Shown piece by piece: positions 1 to 11,883 of a stretch of DNA of 64,000 nt (position 1 is the first letter of the stretch; each line of letters starts with the position of its first letter). Made by a program: the position numbers and the translations under genes. The stretch covers positions 19,056,629 to 19,120,628 of the forward strand of contig JABAKD010000002.1 in NCBI GenBank assembly GCA_012845835.1, in the 5' to 3' direction. This DNA comes from Undaria pinnatifida (Eukaryota; Sar; Phaeophyceae; Laminariales; Alariaceae). The notes under the pieces were generated by a model. That model saw nothing but the letters and a program-made list of their open reading frames with translations, was not told where the DNA came from and did no database searches.

Positions 1-16
1 ACGGTGGCAAGCACGT

Positions 17-1566
17 GTGGTTAGCTACCGCCGCGGCGAAAGGTCTTCTCGCTCGCAAACCTACAACAAAAATCGCCGAAATCGTCCAAACCAATCACGA
101 GGGAACCACCAAGATCAGGGACAGACAAGCAGCCACAGCGGTAACCACAACAGCACATACACGCCCGGTCAATATGGTGCTGTCCCACCCTCGCCAGCCT
201 CCTCGACTTCCGCGTCTGCTCCGGGGAAGCGCTTCGGGGCAACCCACAATCGTAGCGGAAACCCAAACGCGCGCCAACCAGGTACCTTTCGCACCGGCAA
301 ATGACAGCGCGACGGCGGTATGGCACACCCGACCCGTACGCCGACGGCGCTGTCGGGGACACCTCCTTTGGTTTCGCAAGATGATGGAGTGCCTGTCGTT
401 CGCCTTACACGTGGCGCGGCAGAAATTTTTTCTGTTAAGAGCCCACGGGCTCCTACGCCGCCTGCTGACAATCTTCACGGCGTAGTAGCGGCGGTGGGGA
501 TCAGCGCTCCCAGCATGCCACCCCCCAGCCAGGTTACATCTACTACGAAGGTAGTGCGCGCTCACAGCGACGCCCTCCTCGATCATGGTCGGAGTTTGGC
601 AATGGGAACCCGCGCTCCCAGCGCCGTCACCCCCTGCCGTGGCTCAAACTCGACAATGGGGGCACGCGCCGCTAACGCTGCCCCCCTCAACCATGACACA
701 GGAGCCTGCACCTCGCACTCTCCCCCCAGGCACGCGTCGCAAGACTGCGGTGACGACACGTCGCTCTCATACGCGAGCGGGTTCGTCTCCACTTCTTCCT
801 GACCGTGAAGCGGCGGTTGGTTTGAGGTGTGGGAAAGCCAACCCAAATACACCGAGATCTTTTACGAGATTCGATCCGTTGTCTCCTCGCGATAGTAGCG
901 GGCGTTCTATCCTCTTTCCCATCAAGGAGGAGCCGACAAGCTTAGCTACCTCGTCTCTCTCCTCCGAGAGGGCTAACGGGAACGAGCCCCCTCGGGCGAG
1001 GAATATATTTCCCCTTGCCTGAGCCCCGCTCTCGAAGACGCCCACAGGGTCTACGGGCCCTGCGCCGTCTTTAGGCATGCTACCCCACGTGCACCAGGTT
1101 ACGTCTGCCCCAGTGGCACAGGATCGAGATCCGACACTGCGCAACGGGCCAGTGGTGACGCCACGGCCTCTAGCTCGATCAGCTGGACGCTATTCCCGTG
1201 AAGATACGGAAGAATCACGCCTCTCGTCGAGCAGTAACAGCTCCGAGCCTCCTGCCCCTTCGGGCGCAGTGAGAGCAGCTTCTTGCGATTTTACGCCAAA
1301 GAGCGACAAGGCCCCGACGCGACCACCCGTGGGTTCGGGCTCGCGCCGTGCTCCCGAGGCCGGGTGTTCCCAGACGGGGACTCTGCAGGTCCAAAGTGCC
1401 GGAGACCGGTGTTCCCAGACGGGGACATTACAGGCTTATATGCCTAACACGGCCTCCGACGGGTTGGCATCGTCGACGTTTGACCCTTCCCTCGAGTATT
1501 TCACAGACAAAGTAGTGCTGTTCTGGCAACCAACGTCCTTTTTCTCGAAGTGGTCTCCTTCGTCGT
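17..1566 (+). pseudogene. Gag region remnant of the chromovirus
   Basis: Upstream of the protease I see only disconnected open frames. Frame 2 runs from 17 to 802 with a single TGA at 302-304. Its start is rich in Arg, Asn, Gln and Ser, as in the basic tail of many Gag proteins, and it then becomes Pro/Thr/Ala-rich. A further open frame covers 1077-1586. No zinc knuckle or capsid motif can be read. The Gag assignment rests on position directly before the protease, not on homology. Alternatively, part of this could be a protease-proximal spacer. Confidence 0.4.
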
Positions 1567-2880
1567 TTGTCATCGACGCCGCCTGATATTCTTGCGCGAA
1601 GCAGTTTATGGTGGCCGAAAAGGCTCGGCTTTTTAAAGACCATCGCGCAGTGGAGCTCATCATGTCATCGTCTGACCCCAGCACACACAAACGCGTCGGT
1701 TGAGGCGTGCGAAACTTTTGACACCGCTGTTTGGCACAAGGAGAAGCAACATGCCGTGTCATCTGGCAATTATGCCAAATTCACGCAGAACCCAGCCATG
1801 AAACTTCACCTTTTGATTACTGGCAACAAACGTTTGGCGGAGGCCAGTCCTCTGGAACCAGTGTGGGGTATAGGTCTCCGGGCGGACGACCCCCGCGCCA
1901 AGGATCCACACAAGTGGAGAGAAAAAAAAATGCTCCGTGAGACACTCTCTGCCGTTCGCGAAGCAAATCGCGACAGCGAGGCCGGATCGCCACACCCGGC
2001 CTTCCCTCGTCGATTCCGCAGCCCCACCGGAAATGATGGGATCCACGAAATCTCGTCCGCTCAGCAGTCGCGCTTGGGGACCGCGGTCGGCGCCGACCAA
2101 GGTCCTCCTTCGGCCTATTTTTCGGGTGCACCCGCCGACCAAAGCCCGGAGGTTTTGGCGATAGCTTCTCGCGGCGCCTCAGACCGTGCACTGCCAGAAC
2201 ATGGCCCCTGCCTCGTTGGGGGTACCGTGACGCTGGACGATGCTTCTTTCACCACCGAGATTGCAATACATAGCGGAGGGGACGCCATTGCGCCCTACAG
2301 AGGTACGGCGCTCCTCGACACTGGCTCCCCCCAAACCTTCATCCGATGTGACGTGTTGGATTGTATGCTATCGGTAGGCGCCGCCTCATCGGCGTGCGAG
2401 CGACCCATCAGCCCTCGCTCCTGGGGTGGTTTTGGCGAATCCGCCCGTTTACGGACCGCGACCCGCATCCGTCTGAGCGTTCAATTCTTTCACAAAAAAG
2501 AACCGACGTGCTCTCTCGCGGTGTGGGCATTCGTGGTCCCTCCATTGGTCATGCCGCACGCTGTCTTGCTGGGCCGCGACAGCTGGATGCGCTTCAACAC
2601 CCGTTCGTACCGCGCCCTGCCCCCTCGTCCCCTCGATAATCGGGTTTTGGGTGAGCTGACGTTGTCCCACCACGCCACAACAGGCGTAGCGGCTTATGCC
2701 GTCGACCCCGCAGCTTCGAACGGTGCTTTCCACCTTCTCTATGATGGCACTACAGATGTCACTTTGTCGGACGAGCCCCAATTGCTCGCGATCAACTTGG
2801 TGCGCAGTAACGGCTCTCCTGCACTCACAGGACACTACTTTGTCGACATACTGCCGCAGCCGGACATTCTTTCGGGGTAG
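1567..2880 (+). pseudogene. Retroviral-type aspartic protease domain of Pol
   Basis: Frame 1 is open for 437 codons. Around residue 250 it contains LLDTGSPQTFI, the DTG(S) active-site signature of retropepsin-like aspartic proteases; the Asp codon is at 2317-2319. About 70 residues later AVLLGRDSWMRF matches the usual hydrophobic-GRD-W block that closes this fold. The protease normally cuts the Gag-Pol polyprotein. The frame ends at a TAG (2878-2880), after which the same frame stays open into the RT, so this stop is probably a point mutation inside one original Gag-Pol frame. The first ATG at 1567 is only the first Met in the open frame and need not be a true start. Confidence 0.75.
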
Positions 2881-4621
2881 AAACACTTTGTTGCTTCAGG
2901 ACGACAGGTTCTTCCCTTAATAGGCGTCGCGGACCTCGAGCCAGGCGATCTTGTCGGGGTCGCCGACGCCTCACTGTTGCGCATTCCGCTGGGTGCCTTG
3001 GAACACGCTACCCAGGCTGCGGGGCCCCACCCTGATCAGACTTCGGACAGCCAGGCCTCTGGGGTCGCGCGCTCGACTGACGCGGACGGGATAGCTCCCG
3101 CCGTGCCGCCGCCCTCGCTGACGCTAATGGAACGTTTGAACCCAGCCCAGCGTTCTGCGTTTCTACGCGTCTGGGCCCGACTCCCACCGCACCTGCGGGA
3201 GATCGCGTTCGACTTACACGACCCTGGTTGGGACCCCCCGGCCATTGAGCAACTAGGGGATGTGCTCTGTGACTTTCCTGGCGGGTTCTCCACCTCGAAG
3301 ACGGATTTTGGGTCCTGCTCCCTGATGCCCTTCGAAATATCGGTTCCGGAGGGCAGCGCTCCGGTCACTTCACGGCCCCATCGCATAAACCCTATACTGG
3401 CCAAAGAAGTGGACGCGGCCCTTGACCAGTACCTCGCGGCTGGGTTGATTCAGCACTCGACCTCACCGTACTCGAGCCCGATAGTGGTCATCCCCAAGAA
3501 ATCTGGCGGTGTGAGGATCACGGTGAACTACAAAAAGCTCAACCAAATTAGCAAGCTCAGCCAACTGCCGATTCCCCGCGTGGACCAGGTCCTGGACTCC
3601 TTAGGCTTAGGTCGGGTGTTTCCCCTGTTCGACTTGGTTTCCTCGTTCCATCAGACAACGGCACACAACGACACAGTTCCCCTTACAGCGTTCTGCACAT
3701 CCACAGGCCTCTATGATTAGCTCGTTATGCCTCAAGGCAGCAGCGCCTCGCCTGGGTGGTTCGTCAAGGTCATCAATGAGGTGATCAAGGGCTTGAAACA
3801 GGTGGCAGCTTACCTCGACGATGTCATCGTGTTCGATTCCGACCCGGTAGCGCATGTTCGGGCGATTCACTCCCTCCTCGAACGCCTTAGAAAGAACAAT
3901 CTCAAGCTTTCCCCCTCGAAGGCGCGATTGGGCGCCACCGATGCGAACTTTCTAGGCCAGTCCATTTCACCAGCAGGCCTACGCCCAAACGCGGAAACAG
4001 CGTCGGCACTGACCAATATACCGATGCCCTCAGACGATAAACAGGTGCGCGCACTCATGGGTGGTATCAACTATTACCGCAAATTTTGCCCGACTTATCG
4101 AAGAGGTTTCGTCCGATTAACGCGCTCCTTCGGAAGGGGGTTAAGTTTGCCTTCACACCTGCTATGGAGAAGTTGGTGCGAGAAATCTTGGCGGAACTCA
4201 CGACCCCGCCGGTCCTCGTTGTCCCTGATTGGGATGCCGTCGCTGACGGCACACGCCGTTTCACGTGTACTGCGACGCCTGCATCGACGGGTTCGGAGCC
4301 GCTCTCGAACAGGAGCAGACGGACGGCTCCATAGAACCCATCGCGTACATCAGCCGAGCTACGCTCGAGTCGGAAAGACATTGGACTCCTCTCGATTTGG
4401 AGGCTGGCAGCATCGTCTGGGCTCTAAAGCGCCTCCGCGGCTACCTTTGGGGCACCAAATTCCGAATATTCTCAGACCACAAGGCTCTCGGAATCATAGG
4501 CAAAGTGGGGAACCACAACGCCCGAGTCCAGAGATGGCTCGAGTTCCTCACCGCATTCGAGTACATCCTCGAATACCGAAAAGGAAGCGCGAACGGCAGC
4601 GCCGACTTCTTGTCTCGCTTG
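2881..4621 (+). pseudogene. Reverse transcriptase and RNase H of Pol, broken
   Basis: Frame 1 encodes the Ty3/gypsy RT. It has SPYSSPIVVIPKKSGGVR then VNYKKLNQ in the fingers, and after a TAG at 3718-3720 it has VMPQGSSASPGWF and the catalytic AYLDDVIVF (codons at about 3808-3834). The TAG sits where the family has Trp (LYEWLVMPQG), consistent with TGG to TAG. The frame then jumps to frame 3 near 4095 (FTPAMEKLVREIL) and to frame 2 near 4265 (YCDACIDGFGAALEQ), which begins RNase H. RNase H continues with LDLEAGSIVWALKRL and FSDHKALG and ends in SADFLSRLP at about 4621. Three lesions make it non-functional; the family assignment is secure. Confidence 0.88.
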
Positions 4622-5533
4622 CCGGAGCCTGCCACGGAACACGACCGCAATGGTTCGACGAGCCTCACCCCTGTTGAGGATGGTGGCATACACCTCATAA
4701 GAGCTTGCGGGCTGTACACTCCTTCCTCTCCGATTCCGGGTGTCGGCTTGGGTGGGCTAATGCCCCGCACCGAAAATAATTCCATGGGTGGGCTTTCTCT
4801 CACCCTTGCCGACTTTTGCTATTTTCGCACACACGGGCCACGTATGAGGCTTGACGACCTTCCTAATCCTTCCAGGAGATTCGTCGCTCGTGCTTCTGCA
4901 TGCACCGCCACCGTCGATAGCTCTCCCGGCCGCGGGGGGTCCTCGCGTGCAGCCGACAACGATTTCGCTTCGGTTTTTGTTGTATCCACCGTGGCCAGCG
5001 AGGACTCCGCAGAAGCCCCGGCTGCCACGACGTCAGTTGCCCAACCGACTCCTTCCCGGAGCTCGGTACAAGGGACTGACCCGGTCGAGCCCACGGGCCC
5101 GACCGCGCCCGTCTCTACCTCGCCTGGCTCTCCGGCGCCCCAGACGATGGCGCCTTTTTCAGACCGCATCTCCGCTCGGAAGCGCCGGCGTTCAGCAACA
5201 GCAGCTGGTAAAGCACCCCCTGCTGTCGACTATGGCTTCGGGCCCGGCAGGGCCCCCCGGCCATCTTCCGGACGAGTTACAACTCCGCCGCGAGCCCGAC
5301 GACCGCGGCCGGCTCCGCCCGCCGCTGCGACCCCTACTCTTGCCGACCCGCCGGCCCGCACGGTACCACTTCCGTCCGACCACGACCACGCAGAGCCTAT
5401 GGGAACTCCTCTCCTACGGCTTACGCCTTCTCCTGGTGACACGCCGACTGCACCTACAAGGTCGGATGCTCTCGACGACGCTGCTGAATTGCGGTTCGCG
5501 GATTCCGTCGCGAGTTATTCTTATGCCGATTGA
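4622..5533 (+). pseudogene. Long Pro/Ser/Ala-rich linker between RNase H and integrase
   Basis: About 300 codons in frame 2 separate RNase H from the integrase zinc finger. The first third keeps ordinary composition (for example PGVGLGGLMPRTENN). The rest is dominated by Pro, Ala, Ser, Thr and Arg and looks disordered. Most gypsy elements have a short tether here, so this is an unusual insertion. The frame ends with TGA at 5531-5533, but the same frame reopens at once and leads into the integrase, so the stop is probably a point mutation (CGA to TGA is possible). Confidence 0.6.
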
Positions 5534-6780
5534 AAGCGAGAACAGCACGCTGAGCCGACGAGCCACGCCACGATACGTTACATCTCTATCGGCCGGCCGT
5601 CAGCCCTGCCACCCGACTTCTTGGCATGCTACCCCTCGCACAAGCGCCCCTCCCTTTCAGACATCCAGGAGCTGGCGGGTAAGGGTCGACTACATACAAC
5701 CGACGACGACATCATCCTACTCGTCCGCAACCCGACACTGCCACCAACAAGGTCTAACAAACCCAACTCTGTGGGGCGAGTTGCTTGCTTGCTAAACGAC
5801 GAGCCAGTTCGCATCTACGTTCCCCTGCTCATGCGCCCTTGGATCATGCAAGCTTGTCACTCGACGGCCTCATGCCACCTTGCCACCACGCGCACGTTGC
5901 GCATGCTGGAGTAGTTTATTGGTGGATTGGCATGGATGTGTGCACCCGGTGGTGGCTTCGCCACTGCTTGAAGTGCCAAGCGCGGAAAACCTCACGGATG
6001 ACTGTCCGCTGGCCCATCATCACAATGCCTCTACCGGAAGGTCCAGGTGTCGCCGTCAGTGTTGACTACTTCGGCCCCTTTCCGGTCACACCACGAGGCA
6101 ACACCTACATCCTGCTGTTCACCGATCGCTTCAGTCGTCGGGCCGACATGTTCCCTGTCACTGCCGCTGAGTTCACCGCGGAGGGTACAGCCAATATCCT
6201 GGTGAACCAATACATCCCCTTGTGGGGGTGCCCGCGCACCATACTCTCGGACAACGGACAGCAGTTCTGCTCCAAGCTTTCACAAGCTGTATATCAGCTG
6301 TTAGGTGTACACAAGCTTGCTACAAGCTCCTATCATCCCAACTGTAACGGGGGCGTTGAGCGGGTAAGCCACACTATGGCCCAAATGCTGGACATGGTCG
6401 TCAACGAGCGACAAGAAGATTGGGACTTGCATCTGCCCCACGTAGAATTCGCTTACAACAATTCCGTCAGCGCGACGACGGGTCTGGCGCCCAACGAGGT
6501 CTACATGGGCAGACTCCCACGGCTCCCCCTGACGGTTTTCGACCGCACTAGTGTCGTGGGACACCAGAGTCTGGCCCGTGACCACCTGGCCTATTGCGAT
6601 TTGGCCACCGACCGGCAAAAGCGCGCGAACGACATTGTCTGCGCAAACCACGCCCTCACTGTTTCCCGTGTTAACAGCAGAAACTCCGCCCTCGCCGACG
6701 CGCTGCGTCCAGCACCTAACTCGCTGTGGGTGGTTGGGCATGGGTGTACAATTCTGCCTCTACCATCCGCCAGGGTGTGA
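5534..6780 (+). pseudogene. Integrase (HHCC and DDE core) of the chromovirus
   Basis: Frame 2 (5534-5914) carries the start of the HHCC zinc-binding domain, MQACHSTASCHLATTRTLRM. After a TAG at 5912 and a 1-base shift, frame 1 continues with YWWIGMDVCTRWW and the CLKC pair. The DDE catalytic core follows: Asp in SVDYFGPF (codon 6064-6066), Asp in LSDNGQQF (6250-6252) and Glu in GGVERVSH (6358-6360). HVEFAYNNSVSATTGLAPNEV is the usual C-terminal helix region. The enzyme inserts element cDNA into chromosomes. All catalytic residues persist, but the frame break in the zinc domain kills this copy. Near 6720 the reading passes to another frame for the C-terminal domain. Confidence 0.88.
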
Positions 6781-7385
6781 GAGCGAACACCGACGCCAAG
6801 GTACTCAAGGCCAAACTCGCGCTTAAACTGGACGGTCCCGTACAAGATCTTGGCCGTCGGTCCCTGCTCCGCCGCCGAGACCCCGGACGGTTCTCCGCTC
6901 GCGAGCAACCTCCTCCATTTGGATCTCCTTTCCGACCTGCCCGGTTCGGGCGCTCGTCGGCGTGTGACCATCGAGCGCTGCAAACCCTGCGCCAACCCGA
7001 ACGACAGCGGGGACATGCCCAAGTACCTACCGGCGGGGCTGACGCAGTACGTGCCCAACAATTTTTCAAGAAGTCCCCGCCGTACCACGTCACTCAAGAC
7101 GACGTTTTGACCCCCCTCCAACGGCTGGAGGTGGAGCAGATCACTGGTCATCAGTCGGTACGGGGGCGAGGTGGCGTCATCGCGGTGCTATACAAGATGC
7201 ATTGGGCGGGACTCTCCAAACCTTCCTGGGAGCGGGAAATGGACATCCACCTCTCCGCTCCCACATCTTGCGTCATCGGGCCGGAATCTCGGAGCAGCAC
7301 CGCCAAACCAACCGCCTCTGCCGCCGAATGCGGATCGGAGCGGCACAGCGCGAGCTCTCCCGCAACAACGGGAAACGTTTCCTAG
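6720..7385 (+). pseudogene. Integrase C-terminal (GPY/F-like) domain and chromodomain
   Basis: Read across frames, this stretch shows WVYNSASTIRQGV, ALKLDGP followed in frame 1 by LAVGPCSAAETPDGS, and RVTIERCKPC. That is the SH3-like GPY/F-type end of chromoviral integrases. It continues with SPPYHVTQDDVLTPLQRLEV, VLYKMHWAGLSKPSWERE and DIHLS. The block with (Y/V)K(M)xWxG and WExE-like spacing is a chromodomain, which in this lineage binds histone marks and directs integration. At least two frame changes are needed to read it through. The chromodomain call is by motif spacing and position and is less certain than the integrase core. Confidence 0.65.
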
Positions 7386-7717
7386 CGCTGGGCTACGCCT
7401 GTGTTCCCCGCGCCGATTGGCTCCGTCGCTACCACGACACAGTACTTCCTAAGGGAGCCCACTTTTGGTACAAGGGAGACGATGGGTTATGTTGGCTTGG
7501 AAAAATCAGCGCGAGCACTACCGAGGACAAGGTATACCTGGTCCGCTTTCTGGACGACCCGGGACCGATTAAACTTCCTCTTCCCCCGGTGCGCTACACG
7601 ACTTCGACGGGAGCCGTACGAGGCTCTTGGTGCTTGCAAGTTCACATCGCCAGTGCGTTTCCTCGGGGAATACAACGTAACGTAGACGAATCTCGAGGCG
7701 CGATCGTGGCCAGTTGA
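7202..7717 (+). pseudogene. C-terminal tail with a Tudor/agenet-like segment
   Basis: Frame 2 gives a basic stretch, then LPKGAHFWYKGDDGLCWLGK, KVYLVRFLDDPGPIKLPLPP and VRGSWCLQVH. The pattern of a Trp/Tyr-rich strand (FWYKG), a second strand with WLGKI and a third with VRFLDDPG resembles small beta-barrels of the Tudor/agenet kind, which also read chromatin. No standard gypsy Pol needs a second such module after the chromodomain. The stop is TGA at 7715-7717. I see the strand pattern directly; the fold name is inference. Confidence 0.5.
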
Positions 7718-8609
7718 CTTTCAAGCCGCCACCGCTCCTCGATAGTTTTTCATTTTTTGGGGTTATGATGTTTGAGTCTTTGTCTTTGGCTTGTTCGTAG
7801 CGTCCTGAGGGTCTTCGTCGGGTTTTGGGGCGGTTCTTTCCATTTTTTTTCTTCTTTTTGTCCCGCCGAGCCCCCAGCTCAGTACTGGGCCAGGGTTCAG
7901 GTAAAATGCCGCTATCTGAAGCGCAGGGCTGCCGCTTTTTCGTCGTTGTTCAATTTCGCCCTGACGACGCCCTCCTCAGCTCAGAGCAGGGGGCGACCAG
8001 GGTACCCTGTTCGGGCGTAACGTGGTACAGGGCTATGTACGGGTCTGTGTGTCATCTTTTATCTTTTATGCGTTGCGTTTGTTCTACTTTGTTTCTTCGA
8101 CTAAGCACTTCCCCCCCTCGCGGGGCTGTAGGTGTTGCCACCTTCCATCCCGGGTATTTGTCGTTTCCTCGTCTAACCTCCTGCCATGCCGATGGCGCGC
8201 GGCAGGTTTTTCGCATGACTTCTCCCTTGTGTTAGCGCCTGTGCTCCCCTCCATATCGACGAGGGCTCACCTCGCCATACCTTTTCTGTGGTTGGTTTGC
8301 CGTAGAGCCTTTCCTGCCTCCCCCGCCACACCGGCGGTATGCGGCAGGTTCTAGAACCTTTTCTGCCCCCCCCCCCGCCACACCGGCTGTACGCGGCAGG
8401 TTTTGGACGGGTGGCTTTTGACTTGTTGTAGGGTCAGCGTTTCTTTCAAGTGCTTTTCTTCGCGTGTTCCTGGCTCCGTAGCCAGACCGTTAGAGGTGTG
8501 GGAGTGGATTTTGAGGAGCCGCATCTTCGACTCATGGTCTAGTTCGTAGAACCATAGTTTCCCTGAATCTCCCGTATTTCTGCATATGCGACTGATCAGG
8601 GTGGGTTAG
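7718..8609 (+). other. Non-coding 3' region of the chromovirus with polypurine-like tract
   Basis: A T- and C-rich stretch with no convincing gene. It has two copies of a short CACACCGGC-(G/T)GTA-GCGGCAGGTT unit at 8328-8402, one with a run of C. It ends in CAGGGTGGGTTAG (8597-8609) immediately before the TG of the LTR; this is the expected place of the plus-strand primer. A near-identical motif precedes the 3' LTR of the 13.8-kb element at 41783-41795. Confidence 0.55.
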
Positions 8610-8837
8610 TGTTAAGATACAGCCTCGAAAGGCCTGTAATTATCCGAATTTGAGATCAATTGGATGGGTTTCGTATGATAAGGTTGGCGTTTTATATTCG
8701 GGAAAGTTAGGAAATAGATCGGAGCCACGTGCCTCCCATCTCAGAAGCCATCCGGGGCTCTGGTGGAATTGAATAAAGCTACGTCTCTACGAAGGCAAAG
8801 AAAGTGAGTACTCTCCGAGGACCTGCTCAATTGGCAC
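8610..8837 (+). repeat. Start of the chromovirus 3' LTR (end approximate)
   Basis: It begins TGTTAAGATACAG directly after the polypurine-like tract. AATAAA at 8772-8777 is a candidate poly(A) signal. The 3' limit is a guess at a CA dinucleotide, because the partner LTR is outside the window; the true end could lie up to 150 bp further right. Confidence 0.5.
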
Positions 8838-9256
8838 ACCTGCAGGGGGCACTCTGTGTCCCCACCAATAGCCTTACATACTGCTGCTTTATGGAAGGAT
8901 ATTCGATTTACATCGGAACGGAATCTACGCTACGTTGTCGGAGGGCAAAATTAATAATAATAAACTTTTTCAGACTTTCCCCATGTCGAACTTGAAAAAT
9001 ACAAAAATACTCTCCCCGGTATACCCAGGAAATGAAGCCGCTTGGATATGGACAGGTCCACCCGTATATCCGGCCGACCTGGTATCCCGTCGTTTCAGGG
9101 GGGGAGAGTGTTATACCTGGTAAGGCTTAGTTTGGGTATAATATATTATTGGTTAACCTTTTGCAAGTGGTCAAACGAACTTATAGCCCACTAATTCCTT
9201 AACACATACCTGGTACATACGATAGAGCAGTATAGTGGAAACTACAAGCCAGTAAT
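8838..9256 (+). other. Possible tail of a second LTR element
   Basis: A short open frame at 8935-9123 holds no recognised domain. The run TTTCAGGGGGGGAGAG (9093-9108) followed by TGTTATACCTGG from 9109 looks like a polypurine tract plus LTR start. No partner LTR is visible. The rest of the stretch is AT-rich with nothing identifiable. Confidence 0.3.
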
Positions 9257-9617
9257 AAATTTATGGGCAGACGACAGAAAACGGTATACCGCCATCATTC
9301 TGCGCCACCGTGCGGTACAGCAGAACACACCTAGGTTTTTGACCCCGATCCTCGACGCTGATTGGTCAACTCAGCCTCTTACCGGTTTTTGACACCAACT
9401 CCTTGCGGCACATCGTACCGCGGCTTCTAAGCTCGGCCGTCACTGTTTCCTGACGCGACCCATAACGCTTTCTGTCGCAAAATACACCATGCGGACCGAC
9501 TTTGCCCCAGGCTCTTCACGGCCCATAGCCTTTCAATTTCCGACCGAATCTCAACCATGGGCATAACGTCATTAGCACCCATAGAACGACGCGTTTTCAT
9601 ATTCCTTCATATTTCGG
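9257..9617 (+). repeat. Left terminal inverted repeat of the foldback element
   Basis: It pairs with 11518-11883 in inverted orientation. Matching landmarks include AACGGTATACCGCCATCATT near the outer end and CATATTCCTTCATATTTCGG at the inner end. Confidence 0.85.
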
Positions 9618-10916
9618 ATTCCTTCAGAGAAATGGATTTTCTTTTCTTTATTCTTCTTTCACACACATCTACTTTCCAGCTTTTGGACAAGCCGTGGTCA
9701 CAGGTGTCGTCCCTTCTTCCCCCCATTCTCGCCTTCAAATTTTCATCGCACAAAGGGTTCAGCAATCCCACTGCTCGTCGATTTGTCATCGAGTGTTGGG
9801 TATACCTACCCCCGACGAATCTCACTTTTTTTTGCTCTCAACAACCCATATTCCTCGCCTCGGCAAAACGCTTCTACGCCGGAGCATGAATCCATACCTC
9901 TTGTGCCTTCGGCTAAAACAAACCTACCCGACGTGCCTGTGTCGGTAAACTGACTGCATGGGTACAAGACTACATTTAGAAGGCTACGTACAAGACTACA
10001 AGCATGATGCAATGTACTCCCGACATTTTCAAGGTCCACATTTCAATAGTCGAAAGCCATTGTTTCGTACATGTCAAATAACTCTGGAAGGCGGGGCAAT
10101 CATTGATATTTGTACTGTGGCTTTTGGTTCGATTGCTCTTGTTTCACTGCATGCCCGCGGGTCGCCACTCTGACAGCACTCCAGACAGCAGGCGCGTTCG
10201 TCTGTGCTCACGATTACCGTGCGGTTCGTACGGTGCAGACAGCCCAACCGCTGTAGTTTGTAGCCGCGAGTTGGTTTGTTGTGGGAGCGGGGGAACTCTA
10301 TGCTGTAGTTGAGTGGATACCCGCGGCCATGTGAGTTCAGTTTGCACATTGGATCTTTTCACTTGTGCGCCTTCTTCGTATCGTGCGTTTTAGGCGGGAA
10401 AGCGTAGTATTTACCGGACGGATTTTTATTTATTTTGGTTTTTCGGATCTTCCTAGGGCTCCAGCACCTTTGTGTGACCACGGACTCTAAATTTTTTGAC
10501 AATAGTTAATGTGAGAAAACAACAAAATAACCAGCAGTGTACGACCGCACAGATGGCGCCACCACTCAAGAATCTATTTTTGTCTAATAATAGATTCTAG
10601 GGTATGGGTACCTGTAGTGTAATATAGGTTATTGTCCGGGCATCTTAAGTGTGTTCAAGTTCTTGACTACCAAGTTTAAGTGGTGGCGTCTTCTCGTTGC
10701 GTCGATTTCAACACAATGCGGTGTACGAACTCGCAAGGCGGACGGCGGACGTCATTGGGTGTATGTGTGGGCCAACAGGGTTGTTCGCGTGTAGCGGGAC
10801 CGTCACGCCCTCTTTGTCCCTTTGCCCCAGCCTTTTCCCCGCCATCCACACATACCTAACCCAACACCGGAGCCTGTCCTGTGACCACAGACTTGATTAT
10901 GCGAGTTAATGTGAGA
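9618..10916. other. Interior of the foldback element, non-coding
   Basis: No gene is supported. Two places share the string TGTGACCAC followed shortly by GTTAATGTGAGAA: 10474 to about 10520 and about 10879-10918. This suggests an internal duplication that flanks about 400 bp. The second copy leads straight into the CAA microsatellite, and the first leads into a short AACAACAAAATAACC stretch, as if both were ends of the same kind of insertion. Confidence 0.4.
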
Positions 10917-11401
<485 letters not shown>

Positions 11402-11517
11402 TGTAAAACGTGTACGTGGGGTGTGCGAGCTACGTACGAATGGTGCGAGCTATGTATGGCTGAGCAGCGGTTCGTGCTATGTGCGGGAGGGGTTTGCAAT
11501 GATTGCTATGGAGGGAT

Positions 11518-11883
11518 CCGAAATATGAAGGAATATGAAAACGCGTCGTTCTATGGATGCTACATGCATGACGTTATGCCCATGGTTGAGATTCGGTCGG
11601 AAATTTGAAGGCTATAGGTCGCGAAGAGCCTGGGGCGAAGTCGATCCGCATGGTGCATTTCGCGACAGAAAGCGTTATGGGTCGCGTCAGGAAACAGTGA
11701 CGGCCGAGCTTAGAAGCCGCGGTACGATGTACCGCAAGGAGTTGGTGTCAAAAAACGGTACGAGGCTGAGTTGACCAATCAGCGTCAAGGATCGGGGTCA
11801 AAAACCTAGGTGTGTTCTGCTGTACCGCACGGTGGCGCGGAATGATGGCGGTATACCGTTTTCTGTCGTCCGCCCATAAATTT
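11518..11883 (-). repeat. Right terminal inverted repeat of the foldback element
   Basis: Reverse complement of 9257-9617. It starts CCGAAATATGAAGG and ends CCCATAAATTT. It contains small differences, including a few inserted bases near 11558-11570. Confidence 0.85.

Larger units (their letters stand above)
1..8837 (+). mobile_element. Ty3/gypsy chromovirus, 5'-truncated by the window, decayed
   Basis: An LTR retrotransposon of the chromodomain (chromovirus) type. In order along the plus strand there is a gag remnant, an aspartic protease, reverse transcriptase, RNase H, a long Pro/Ser/Ala-rich linker, integrase, a chromodomain and a Tudor-like tail, then a non-coding stretch, a polypurine-like tract and the start of a 3' LTR at 8610. 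The 5' LTR lies outside the window. The coding part carries several in-frame stops and frameshifts, so the copy is dead. The right edge is approximate: the 3' LTR begins with TGTTAAG at 8610 and has an AATAAA at 8772, but its end cannot be fixed without the partner LTR. Confidence 0.9.
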
